Source: Phocaeicola sp.
GTDB taxonomy: Bacteria; Bacteroidota; Bacteroidia; Bacteroidales; Bacteroidaceae
NCBI GenBank assembly: GCA_020026225.1
Contig: JAHHQU010000008.1
Coordinates: forward strand, 1-48,600
Reading direction: 5' to 3'
DNA: 48,600 nucleotides
Shown here: one piece after another, positions 1 through 6,488 of the stretch
Numbering within the stretch: the first letter of the stretch is position 1
How the letters are laid out: every line of letters begins with the position of its first letter
Position numbers and translations under genes: made by a program
The notes under the pieces: generated by a model
Database searches by the model: none
Seen by the model: the letters and a program-made list of their open reading frames with translations, nothing else
Told to the model about the DNA's origin: nothing

Positions 1-51
1 AGCATTAGCCTTCCAAGCTGAGGGTCGCGGGTTTGAGCCCCGTCTTCCGCT
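1..51 (+). tRNA. tRNA-Gly (anticodon UCC), 3' part only
   Basis: The window opens inside a tRNA. The anticodon stem ttagc/gctga encloses the 7-base loop cttccaa, whose central triplet TCC reads glycine codons. A T-arm follows (gcggg, a seven-base loop, cccgt), then the 3' acceptor strand cttccgc and a discriminator base. No CCA is encoded. The D-arm and 5' acceptor strand lie outside the window. Confidence 0.9.
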
Positions 52-57
52 CTTCAA

Positions 58-87
58 AGGACCTCTTTTTAAGAGGTCCTTTTTTTA
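58..87 (+). terminator. Rho-independent terminator after tRNA-Gly
   Basis: The inverted repeat aggacctctt/aagaggtcct has a short T loop and is followed by a run of seven T. It lies directly behind the tRNA and would end that transcript. Confidence 0.9.
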
Positions 88-332
88 TGCCTTCTTCTCT
101 CCTCTCCTTTCCGCAATCCAGACTCAATCCGTCCACCTCACCCTTCTACTTCACTCCATCGCATGCCGCCGATTTAAAGGCCTTTTAAAGACCTTTTCCA
201 AACAGGACAGAACCGTATTACCTTTTCCAGGGAAAAACCCCTCTAATCCGCCGTAAAGCGTCAATGAAAGGACTGCACTTCCATATTATATATTCCACCA
301 CACGCCAAGTACCCGCACACGTAGAAATTCCA
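88..332. other. Intergenic stretch, nothing recognised
   Basis: This stretch lies between the tRNA terminator and the terminator of the minus-strand DUF5606 gene. It is pyrimidine-rich on the plus strand. I see no convincing reading frame, promoter or repeat in it. Confidence 0.6.
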
Positions 333-383
333 CAACAAACAAAATCGGCTCTGCCGTTCCATTTCTGAAACGACAGAGCCGAT
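333..383 (-). terminator. Terminator of the DUF5606 gene
   Basis: Read on the minus strand, a 10-bp stem (atcggctctg/cagagccgat) is followed by a T-rich tract (TTTGTTTGTTG). It lies about 30 bp past the stop codon of the DUF5606 gene. Confidence 0.8.
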
Positions 384-410
384 CTGCCATCTATATCAAC
401 TCAAAGTTCC

Positions 411-833
411 TTATTCAGCGCTCTGAGCTTCAGTCTTTTCTTCCGCAAACTCGTTAATTCCATTAGAAATTAACAAATTGTACCACTGAATCAACTTTTT
501 GATATCACTTGTATGCACGCGGTCACGATCATAATTAGGAAGAACTTCACCCATAAACTGGTGCAACTCTTCTGCAGATGCTTTCTTATAATCCAAGCTG
601 CATACAGCCGCGTTTTCTTTATTCTTCAAAGCATCCAATACGCTTGCCAAAGAAACTTCTTCTGCATCGGTATACATTGCGATATCACCCAAAGAGATAA
701 CTTTATCGCTTGCATAAATAGGCATACGTTTTTTTGATTCACTGACTGCTTCCACAATCAACATATTCTTTGCTTGAGAAACCAACTTATACAATCCAGG
801 TTTACCTGCGATTGCTAAAATAGAATTCAACAT
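411..833 (-). CDS. DUF5606 family protein
   Basis: A small soluble protein of 140 residues that I recognise as the DUF5606 family of Bacteroidetes; its biochemical function is not known to me. The conserved N-terminus (MLNSILAIAGKPGLYKL) is clear, and the last ~15 residues are acidic and probably disordered. I chose the ATG at 833 because homologues begin with ML; a GTG two codons upstream is also in frame. A good Bacteroidetes promoter lies just upstream and a strong terminator just downstream, so the gene is probably transcribed on its own as well as by read-through from coaE. No signal peptide or membrane segment is seen. Confidence 0.85.
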   Translation of the reverse strand: MLNSILAIAGKPGLYKLVSQAKNMLIVEAVSESKKRMPIYASDKVISLGDIAMYTDAEEVSLASVLDALKNKENAAVCSLDYKKASAEELHQFMGEVLPNYDRDRVHTSDIKKLIQWYNLLISNGINEFAEEKTEAQSAE

Positions 834-861
834 ATTCACTTAATTTATTAATTTTGACAGA

Positions 862-892
862 CAAAAATACAATTCAAAGATGAAATACACAA
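862..892 (-). promoter_or_regulatory. Promoter of the DUF5606 gene
   Basis: On the minus strand a TTG (-33) and an exact TATTTTTG (-7, consensus TAnnTTTG) are separated by 20 bp. The predicted transcription start is about 20 bp upstream of the ATG at 833. Confidence 0.7.
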
Positions 893-909
893 ACTATTCA
901 TCTCATTTT

Positions 910-1497
910 CTAACTTTTTAAAAGCAAAAACAATTTCGCCAATTGGTCCGAAAGCGAAAGTTTGCCATCATTTTCAATCACGAAATCCGCTTTCTGGCAT
1001 TTTTCATCATCCGACATTTGAGCCGAAATACGTTTCTTTACCGCATCTACCGATATTCCATCACGCAGGACCACACGTTGACAGCGCACATCTAAAGGAG
1101 CATGTACGGCAACAACGAAATCCACTTCATCGTCAAATCCGGATTCATACAAGATAGCACTTTCCATGGCTACCCAAGCATGCCCTTGTGCTTGACACCT
1201 GCTCGTCCACTCACGAAACGCTTCCCGTACACAAGGGTGTACAATCGCATTGATGCGAGCAGCATTCACTTTCGATGCAAACAAGTAAGAGATCATCAAC
1301 GACTTATTCAAAGCATCTCCTTGATACACCTCTTCACCTAAAAGTTCAATCAAACCTTTCCGTATCTGAGGATGATGCAGCGTAAGCTCTTTCGCCTGCG
1401 AATCGCAATCGAAAACCGGTATGCCCTGCTCCGCCAACAGCCGAGAGACATACGACTTTCCGCAGCCTATTCCACCTGTGATTCCTATTTTTTTCAT
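910..1497 (-). CDS. coaE: Dephospho-CoA kinase
   Basis: Catalyses the last step of coenzyme A synthesis, phosphorylating the 3'-OH of the ribose of dephospho-CoA with ATP in the cytosol. The P-loop GGIGCGKS is at residues 8-15 and is followed by the family's FDCDSQAK segment (~32-39). The lid-region motif VVLRDGISVDAVKKRISAQM sits near residues 143-162. The length of 195 residues is normal. I chose the ATG at 1497; a GTG at 1506 would overlap the stop of the upstream gene by 4 nt. It is probably the last gene of the nusB-yajC-ybbR-coaE run. Confidence 0.95.
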   Translation of the reverse strand: MKKIGITGGIGCGKSYVSRLLAEQGIPVFDCDSQAKELTLHHPQIRKGLIELLGEEVYQGDALNKSLMISYLFASKVNAARINAIVHPCVREAFREWTSRCQAQGHAWVAMESAILYESGFDDEVDFVVAVHAPLDVRCQRVVLRDGISVDAVKKRISAQMSDDEKCQKADFVIENDGKLSLSDQLAKLFLLLKS

Positions 1498-1502
1498 CAC
1501 AA

Positions 1503-2525
1503 TCACTCCTCATCCGATTTTACAAAACGTTCCTCTATCAAGTAATCTACAGCCGGAGGCACGATACGCAAATGTCCCACATACTCGGGGGATTTCTTCA
1601 ATTTCAGAATCACCTGATCTCCCTTATTCCGCAGCAACTCATCGTAAGATATGCCGATAAAGAACTCATCAGACGTGACAGAAGAAAAGTTCTTGACACC
1701 TACCTGGAAATAAACCTGAGCCTTGGAAGGGAAAGTACGCAAGGCCTTGCCAGCCGGGAAATTCAAGCCCACAATAGGAACCTCAACCTTCTTTTCAGAA
1801 TACATATCCACCATAACTGAAATCTTTTCAGTGGCAGGTACAAACTTAGCCCCCTTTATCTTCTGCAGTTTCACCTGCTTCGTGATTGTATCTGTAACTC
1901 CCTTTATAGAAACCGGCTCTGTATAAACCGTATGAATCGTATTCAATAGATTCTCGGGAGCATACACCATAACGGAATCCGGTTCCAGCTTTACTTCCGA
2001 CACATAAAACTCCCTTCCTGCAGTTACCTGCCCATCAAGAGCTACGGGAACCTTCTTAGCACTTCCCTTGGCATAGATAAAGCCTAAAGAGTCTGGGCGG
2101 ACAGCCAGCAACTTCGTCGTAGTATTCAGTTGAGCAGAAATCTTCTTTTTCACCTCCTCCAAAGGAATAGAAACCGAAGACCTCCCCCCATCATAATCTT
2201 CAAAGTCAAAAGCCAACGGATAAAATGAACGTCCCAACATATAATTCAGCAGGACAGTTCCCCTATCCTCCACACGGACCGTTATTTCCGAAGGGAGCTC
2301 TGCCGTCATCACCACTTCTTTCGGTACGTTCTTCAAACGAACCTGCATTGAGAAATTGGTCTGATACACATCATCCAACATCTGCAACATCCAAAACGAA
2401 AAAGAGATTAGTACAAAAAACAAAAAAATCAGAAATTCCCTGGTCTTGTCTGAAAGCAGGATATTTCTGATTTTTCTTGATAAAAGTACATTATATCTCT
2501 TCATGTTCTTCTTTCCGAACAACAT
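1503..2525 (-). CDS. YbbR-like domain protein (CdaR-type), membrane-anchored
   Basis: A 340-residue protein with one N-terminal membrane segment (about residues 29-49), then an extracytoplasmic part rich in beta structure that matches tandem YbbR domains. YbbR (CdaR) regulates the diadenylate cyclase CdaA in Firmicutes; no cdaA gene is in this window, so that role is only inferred by family. The gene lies 14 bp after yajC and its stop abuts the coaE start, so it is part of one transcript. The nusB-yajC-ybbR-coaE order is one I associate with Bacteroides genomes. An alternative start at the second Met (MKRYNVLL) is possible. Confidence 0.8.
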   Translation of the reverse strand: MLFGKKNMKRYNVLLSRKIRNILLSDKTREFLIFLFFVLISFSFWMLQMLDDVYQTNFSMQVRLKNVPKEVVMTAELPSEITVRVEDRGTVLLNYMLGRSFYPLAFDFEDYDGGRSSVSIPLEEVKKKISAQLNTTTKLLAVRPDSLGFIYAKGSAKKVPVALDGQVTAGREFYVSEVKLEPDSVMVYAPENLLNTIHTVYTEPVSIKGVTDTITKQVKLQKIKGAKFVPATEKISVMVDMYSEKKVEVPIVGLNFPAGKALRTFPSKAQVYFQVGVKNFSSVTSDEFFIGISYDELLRNKGDQVILKLKKSPEYVGHLRIVPPAVDYLIEERFVKSDEE

Positions 2526-2539
2526 AAGCCGTACCTTTA

Positions 2540-2848
2540 TTATTTTGTAGCCTGAGCCTGTGCATCTGCGTAGATAGAATTCTTGTCTACCTTGATTTTC
2601 ACTCCTGATGCAATTTCCACAACAACAGCGCTATCTTCAATTTCTTTTACTTTACCATAGATTCCTCCTGCAGTGATTACAGACTGACCTACTGTCAAAC
2701 TTTTACGGAAATTAGCGATTTCCTTCTGTTTCTTGTTCTGAGGACGAATCATAAAAAAGTACATAATAGCAAAGATTGCTACCATCATAATAAGGAAAGA
2801 GTAGTCAGCTCCACCTTGTGCCTGTAACATAATTGTCAACAAATTCAT
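2540..2848 (-). CDS. yajC: Preprotein translocase subunit YajC
   Basis: YajC is a small accessory subunit that associates with SecDF at the SecYEG translocon in the inner membrane. The 102-residue product has one membrane segment at about residues 17-35, followed directly by the family signature IRPQNKKQKE and a small beta domain (GQSVITAGGIYGKV). Length and order of elements are typical. It lies 40 bp after nusB and 14 bp before the YbbR-like gene, on the same strand. Confidence 0.95.
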   Translation of the reverse strand: MNLLTIMLQAQGGADYSFLIMMVAIFAIMYFFMIRPQNKKQKEIANFRKSLTVGQSVITAGGIYGKVKEIEDSAVVVEIASGVKIKVDKNSIYADAQAQATK

Positions 2849-2888
2849 AGTTTTCTTTGTTTGATTTATTTAATATAAAGTGCAAAGA

Positions 2889-3815
2889 TTAATTCTTTGT
2901 CAACTTATTTTCTTTCTTCAACTGATTAACGATTCCGTCAAGCGTACCGTTGATAAAGCCGCCACTTCTAGGAGTGCTGTACAATTTAGCAATGTCAACG
3001 AATTCGTTCAAGCTCACATTCACTGGAATGTTAGGGAATGTCAAGATTTCAGCCAATGCAATCTGCATGATGATCACATCCATCAAAGCCACACGGTTCA
3101 AATCCCAGTTTCTTGAGTTTTCACTGATCAAATGTCTGTAATAATCAGCATTCAAGATCGCTCTACGGAACAAGCGACGTGCATAGTCCTTGTCTTCGTC
3201 ATCCTTGAATTCAGGAAGAAGCGGCTGTTTTGCACCGTTAGCCGGATCGAAGCGTTTGATTGTCTTGATAACGAATGTATCTACGATTTCTTTATCATCA
3301 TTCCAATACAAGCTTTGTTCTTCAATAACGGCATCCAACTGTTCATTCTTCAAAATAACCTTCTTGTATAATTTTCTCCAGAACTCACGATCTTCCTCGA
3401 AAGAAGAAGTAGTAGAAGCCATATACTCTTTGTAAACGTCACTGTCAACGATGCTTTCGAAAAGAGACTTTATGAAGTCAGGTTCGTTATCCCATGTCTT
3501 TTTCTGAGCAGAAGCAAATGCGTTCAATTGTTCATTCACCTCCAGCTGAGCAATAAAGCTGTTTTCAACAAATTTCATATTGGGAGACAAATCTTCCTTT
3601 GTAGGAGCCAACTTATGTTTGCCTGCGTCATTTTTTTTACCGGCATAACGAGTAACCTCTACCATCAAGAGCAAAAGATAGTTATACAAATCATACGCTT
3701 TGGACATACTGAAGAACAACTCCTTTTCTGCGTTATCCAAATTTTTACTACCGTTCTGATAATAAGCGTAGATTATCTGAACTATTTTAAGACGAATAAG
3801 AACTCTATTAATCAT
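2889..3815 (-). CDS. nusB: Transcription antitermination factor NusB, long Bacteroidetes form
   Basis: NusB binds boxA RNA together with NusE (S10) in antitermination complexes on rRNA operons. The NusB fold occupies the C-terminal ~140 residues, including NWDLNRVALMDVIIMQIALAE and FVDIAKLYSTPRSGGFINGTLDG. The N-terminal ~165 residues are an extension seen in Bacteroidetes NusB and absent from the ~140-residue E. coli protein. I chose the ATG at 3815 (308 residues, MINRVLIRLK) because the longer frame would start at 3854, upstream of the -7 element at 3842-3849. It is the first gene of the nusB-yajC-ybbR-coaE run. Confidence 0.9.
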   Translation of the reverse strand: MINRVLIRLKIVQIIYAYYQNGSKNLDNAEKELFFSMSKAYDLYNYLLLLMVEVTRYAGKKNDAGKHKLAPTKEDLSPNMKFVENSFIAQLEVNEQLNAFASAQKKTWDNEPDFIKSLFESIVDSDVYKEYMASTTSSFEEDREFWRKLYKKVILKNEQLDAVIEEQSLYWNDDKEIVDTFVIKTIKRFDPANGAKQPLLPEFKDDEDKDYARRLFRRAILNADYYRHLISENSRNWDLNRVALMDVIIMQIALAEILTFPNIPVNVSLNEFVDIAKLYSTPRSGGFINGTLDGIVNQLKKENKLTKN

Positions 3816-3841
3816 ACTTACAACAATATAATTTCGAGTTG

Positions 3842-3849
3842 CAAAAATA
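3842..3849 (-). promoter_or_regulatory. -7 element of the nusB operon
   Basis: An exact TATTTTTG on the minus strand lies 26 bp upstream of the nusB ATG. No clear TTG is seen at the expected -33 spacing. Confidence 0.5.
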
Positions 3850-3929
3850 AACATTTTATATTATATACGCATCATTACTTGCTTTTTTTTCTGATTTTTT
3901 TTATACTTTGTGTTTTTTAATCTTCTTTC

Positions 3930-3961
3930 TTTGAGCATTTCAAAAAAAATACCCAACTTTG
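3930..3961 (+). promoter_or_regulatory. Promoter of the DUF3276 gene
   Basis: TTTG at 3930-3933 and CAACTTTG at 3954-3961 (one mismatch to TAnnTTTG) are separated by 20 bp. The gene starts 33 bp further on. Confidence 0.55.
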
Positions 3962-3994
3962 ATGTGAATTAACATGTAACAAACAAAGAGAGCT

Positions 3995-4390
3995 ATGGAA
4001 GATTTTAGAAAGAAAGGTACACTAGAAAACGACAAAGAAATTGTTTTTTCCAAAGCCGTGAAAGCCGGCAAGCGTATTTACTATTTAGACGTAAGGAAGA
4101 ATAGAAAAGATGAAATGTTTCTAGCTATAACAGAAAGTAAAAAGGTTATTTCAGACGAAAACGAGTCCCCGGTGGTAAGCTTTGAGAAGCATAAAATATT
4201 TCTCTATAAGGAAGATTTTGAAAAATTCATGCACGGTTTGAAAGATGTCATGAATTTCGTCGAGAAAGAACAGGGAAGTGTTTTCACGCATCCGCACAAA
4301 GAAGACAAAGAGGAAGCATCAACCGATCTATTCTCTGAAAGAGACACCTTCGACACTTCTGATGAAATCAAGATTGACATTGATTTCTAA
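3995..4390 (+). CDS. DUF3276 / Pur-alpha-like nucleic-acid-binding protein
   Basis: A 131-residue protein of the DUF3276 family, which adopts the PUR-repeat fold known from Pur-alpha proteins that bind single-stranded DNA and RNA. The core, about residues 12-95 (KEIVFSKAVKAGKRIYYLDV, later KHKIFLYKEDFEKFMHGL), matches one PUR repeat; bacterial members act as dimers. The C-terminal ~35 residues are acidic and probably flexible. The target nucleic acid cannot be told from sequence. The gene is monocistronic and divergent from nusB. Confidence 0.85.
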   Translation: MEDFRKKGTLENDKEIVFSKAVKAGKRIYYLDVRKNRKDEMFLAITESKKVISDENESPVVSFEKHKIFLYKEDFEKFMHGLKDVMNFVEKEQGSVFTHPHKEDKEEASTDLFSERDTFDTSDEIKIDIDF

Positions 4391-4651
4391 TCAGTCTGCA
4401 CAACAAGCAATATCCACATTTCCACCGTGACAGCGTACAGGTGAATCGGCTTAACCGCAGCAGGACAATCAGGTGATTTTCTCTATTTCCCAGACTTTCA
4501 TAAGGGAAGCCTTCCTGCTATATTTATTAGGTGTACACCCTAAAAGCGGAAGCAAAAGACAGATTAAGGAAGCAAAAGAATTTGTAAAAGCCCTTATTCA
4601 GGCTTATTTCCCTAATTTACAGACAATACATTCCAAAAAGTTGAATATAAA

Positions 4652-4683
4652 CTTGTTCAACTGAAAATTAAGTGCTATCTTTG
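4652..4683 (+). promoter_or_regulatory. Promoter of rplY
   Basis: CTTG at 4652-4655 and an exact TATCTTTG at 4676-4683 are separated by 20 bp. This predicts a transcription start near 4690 and a leader of about 95 nt. Confidence 0.8.
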
Positions 4684-4700
4684 CACCGCTTTTTTAAGCT

Positions 4701-4728
4701 CATCGTGTGATATACCACATCGTGTGAT
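4701..4728 (+). repeat. Direct repeat in the rplY leader
   Basis: The 11-mer catcgtgtgat occurs twice, at 4701-4711 and 4718-4728, inside the untranslated leader of rplY. The two copies can form alternative small hairpins (tgtg...caca across the copies, or caca-tcg-tgtg within the second copy). Confidence 0.8.
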
Positions 4729-4786
4729 GGCGAATTAAGCACAAAAAACTACTTAATTTAGAGTAACACAAAAAAAATTTCAAACA

Positions 4787-5383
4787 ATGAAATCAATTGA
4801 AATTAAAGGTTCTTTGAGAACTGAAACTGGCAAAAAAGCCACTCGTGACTTGCGTAACAACAACAGCGTACCTTGCGTATTGTACGGAAGCAAGAAAGAT
4901 GAAAACGGTAACACTGTAGCTACACACTTCACTGTAACTGTAGACGGTCTTCGTAACTTGGTATACACACCGCACATCTATGTAGTAGACTTGAATATCG
5001 ATGGTACAGTTCACACTGCTATCATGAAAGATATCCAGTTCCACCCAGTAAAAGACACTATCCTTCACGTAGACTTCTTGGAAATCGACGAAGCTAATCC
5101 TATCGTAATGAACGTTCCTGTTCAGTTGGAAGGTCTTGCAGAAGGTGTTAAAGCCGGTGGTAAATTGGCACTTCAGGTTCGTAAATTGAAAGTTAGAGCT
5201 TTGTACAATGTAATCCCAGAACGTTTGGTTATCAACGTTACTAACTTGGGCTTGGGCAAAACTATCAAAGTTGGTGAATTGAACTACGAAGGTCTTGAAT
5301 TGTTGAACGCTAAAGAAGCTGTAGTTTGTGCAGTTAAATTGACTCGTGCAGCTCGTGGTGCTCAGGCAGCTGCCGGAAACTAA
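4787..5383 (+). CDS. rplY: 50S ribosomal protein L25 (general stress protein Ctc type)
   Basis: L25 binds 5S rRNA in the large ribosomal subunit. The 198-residue product is the long CTC form, with an N-terminal L25 beta-barrel (residues ~1-90; MKSIEIKGSLRTETGKKATR) and a C-terminal TL5-type domain (~95-185; PVQLEGLAEGVKAGGKL). A short Ala-rich tail ends the protein. It heads a plus-strand run with pth and the Hsp15-like gene, a common arrangement linking translation functions. It has its own strong promoter and a structured leader with a direct repeat. Confidence 0.95.
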   Translation: MKSIEIKGSLRTETGKKATRDLRNNNSVPCVLYGSKKDENGNTVATHFTVTVDGLRNLVYTPHIYVVDLNIDGTVHTAIMKDIQFHPVKDTILHVDFLEIDEANPIVMNVPVQLEGLAEGVKAGGKLALQVRKLKVRALYNVIPERLVINVTNLGLGKTIKVGELNYEGLELLNAKEAVVCAVKLTRAARGAQAAAGN

Positions 5384-5420
5384 TTTCTAGTCAAACTGTA
5401 AACTCAACAAATCCCTTTCA

Positions 5421-5984
5421 ATGAAATACTTGATTGTAGGACTGGGAAATATCGGTGAAGAATACCGGAATACCCGTCACAACATAGGATTTATGGTATT
5501 GGACGCCTTCGCTAAGGCGTCCAATATTGTTTTTAGCACAGACCGTTTGGGAGATATCGCCAACCTTTCCATAAAAGGTCGCCAACTCCTCCTGCTCAAA
5601 CCTTCTACCTATATGAACTTGAGTGGAAAAGCGGTACGCTATTGGATGCAACAAGAAAAAATCCCTTTAGAGAATGTATTAATCATTGTCGATGATCTGG
5701 CTCTTCCATTAGGTAGCCTACGCTTAAAAGGAAAAGGTAGCGATGCAGGCCATAACGGTTTGAAAAACATTGCAGAACTTTTAGGCACTCAGAATTATGC
5801 CCGCTTACGCTTTGGCATTGGAAATGATTTTCCACGTGGCGGTCAAATAGACTGGGTACTGGGGCATTTCGATGAAGAAGCAATGAAAATGTTGCCTGAA
5901 CGCATTGAAACAGCAGGAGAAATCATCAAGAGCTTCTGTCTGGCCGGCCTGAATATCACAATGAATCAGTTTAACAAGAAATAA
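5421..5984 (+). CDS. pth: Peptidyl-tRNA hydrolase
   Basis: Cleaves peptidyl-tRNAs released by stalled ribosomes, recycling tRNA. The 187-residue protein has the full signature: VGLGNIGEEYRNTRHNIG with Asn10 and the catalytic His20, KPSTYMNLSG (~60-69), and DDLALPLGSLRLKGKGSDAG followed by HNGLKNI (from about residue 91). Length is normal for the family. It lies 37 bp after rplY and 9 bp before the Hsp15-like gene, so co-transcription is likely. Confidence 0.96.
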   Translation: MKYLIVGLGNIGEEYRNTRHNIGFMVLDAFAKASNIVFSTDRLGDIANLSIKGRQLLLLKPSTYMNLSGKAVRYWMQQEKIPLENVLIIVDDLALPLGSLRLKGKGSDAGHNGLKNIAELLGTQNYARLRFGIGNDFPRGGQIDWVLGHFDEEAMKMLPERIETAGEIIKSFCLAGLNITMNQFNKK

Positions 5985-5993
5985 AGAAGGAAC

Positions 5994-6410
5994 ATGGCTG
6001 AAGCAAGAATAGACAAATGGATGTGGGCCGCACGAATCTTCAAGACGCGGACCATCGCTGCCGAAGCCTGCAAGAAAGGCAGAGTCAGCATCAACGGTGC
6101 TCAGGCAAAGCCAGCACGTATGGTCAAACCTGGCGACGTTATTCAAGTAAAGAAATCTCCCATCACCTACTCTTTCAAGGTTCTACAAGCAATCGAGAAA
6201 CGCGTAGGAGCCAAATTGGTTTCAGAGATCATGGAGAACGTTACTACTCCAGAACAATATGAATTACTGGAAATGAGCAAGATCAGCGGTTTCATTGACC
6301 GTGCTCGCGGCACAGGACGTCCTACCAAGAAAGACCGTCGTGACTTAGACGAATTCTTCACTCCTGAATATATCGATGAATTTGATTTCGACGATGAGGA
6401 CGAAGACTAA
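5994..6410 (+). CDS. S4-domain RNA-binding protein, Hsp15 family
   Basis: Hsp15 (HslR) binds free 50S subunits that carry nascent peptidyl-tRNA after erroneous subunit release. The S4 domain is at residues ~4-65 (RIDKWMWAARIFKTRTIAAE, then KKGRVSINGAQAKPARMVKPGD). It is followed by a basic segment (GTGRPTKKDRRDLDEFF) and a very acidic C-terminal tail. The link to rplY and pth fits a ribosome-rescue role. It ends just before a strong terminator. Confidence 0.88.
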   Translation: MAEARIDKWMWAARIFKTRTIAAEACKKGRVSINGAQAKPARMVKPGDVIQVKKSPITYSFKVLQAIEKRVGAKLVSEIMENVTTPEQYELLEMSKISGFIDRARGTGRPTKKDRRDLDEFFTPEYIDEFDFDDEDED

Positions 6411-6429
6411 TTCCTTGGGAACCTAACAA

Positions 6430-6476
6430 GAAGCCCTCCCGCAGAAACTTTTCTGCAGGAGGGCTTTCTGTTTTTT
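6430..6476 (+). terminator. Terminator of the rplY-pth-hsp15 run
   Basis: The inverted repeat aagccctcc(c)gcaga/tctgcaggagggctt is followed by ctgtttttt. It lies between convergent genes and may also stop transcription of the minus-strand antiporter. Confidence 0.85.
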
Positions 6477-6488
6477 CATCCACCTGAA

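Larger units (their letters stand above)
4391..4786. other. Intergenic region with the rplY promoter and leader
   Basis: This stretch of about 400 bp separates the DUF3276 gene from rplY. It holds the rplY promoter (4652-4683) and a leader of about 95 nt. A GTG-started frame of 63 codons (4473-4664) exists, but it has no ribosome-binding site and runs into the rplY -33 element, so I do not call it a gene. No clear terminator for the DUF3276 gene was found. Confidence 0.6.

Noticed and set aside
4473..4664. 63-codon frame between the DUF3276 gene and rplY
   Set aside because: It starts with GTG, has no ribosome-binding signal, resembles no family I know and ends inside the rplY promoter.
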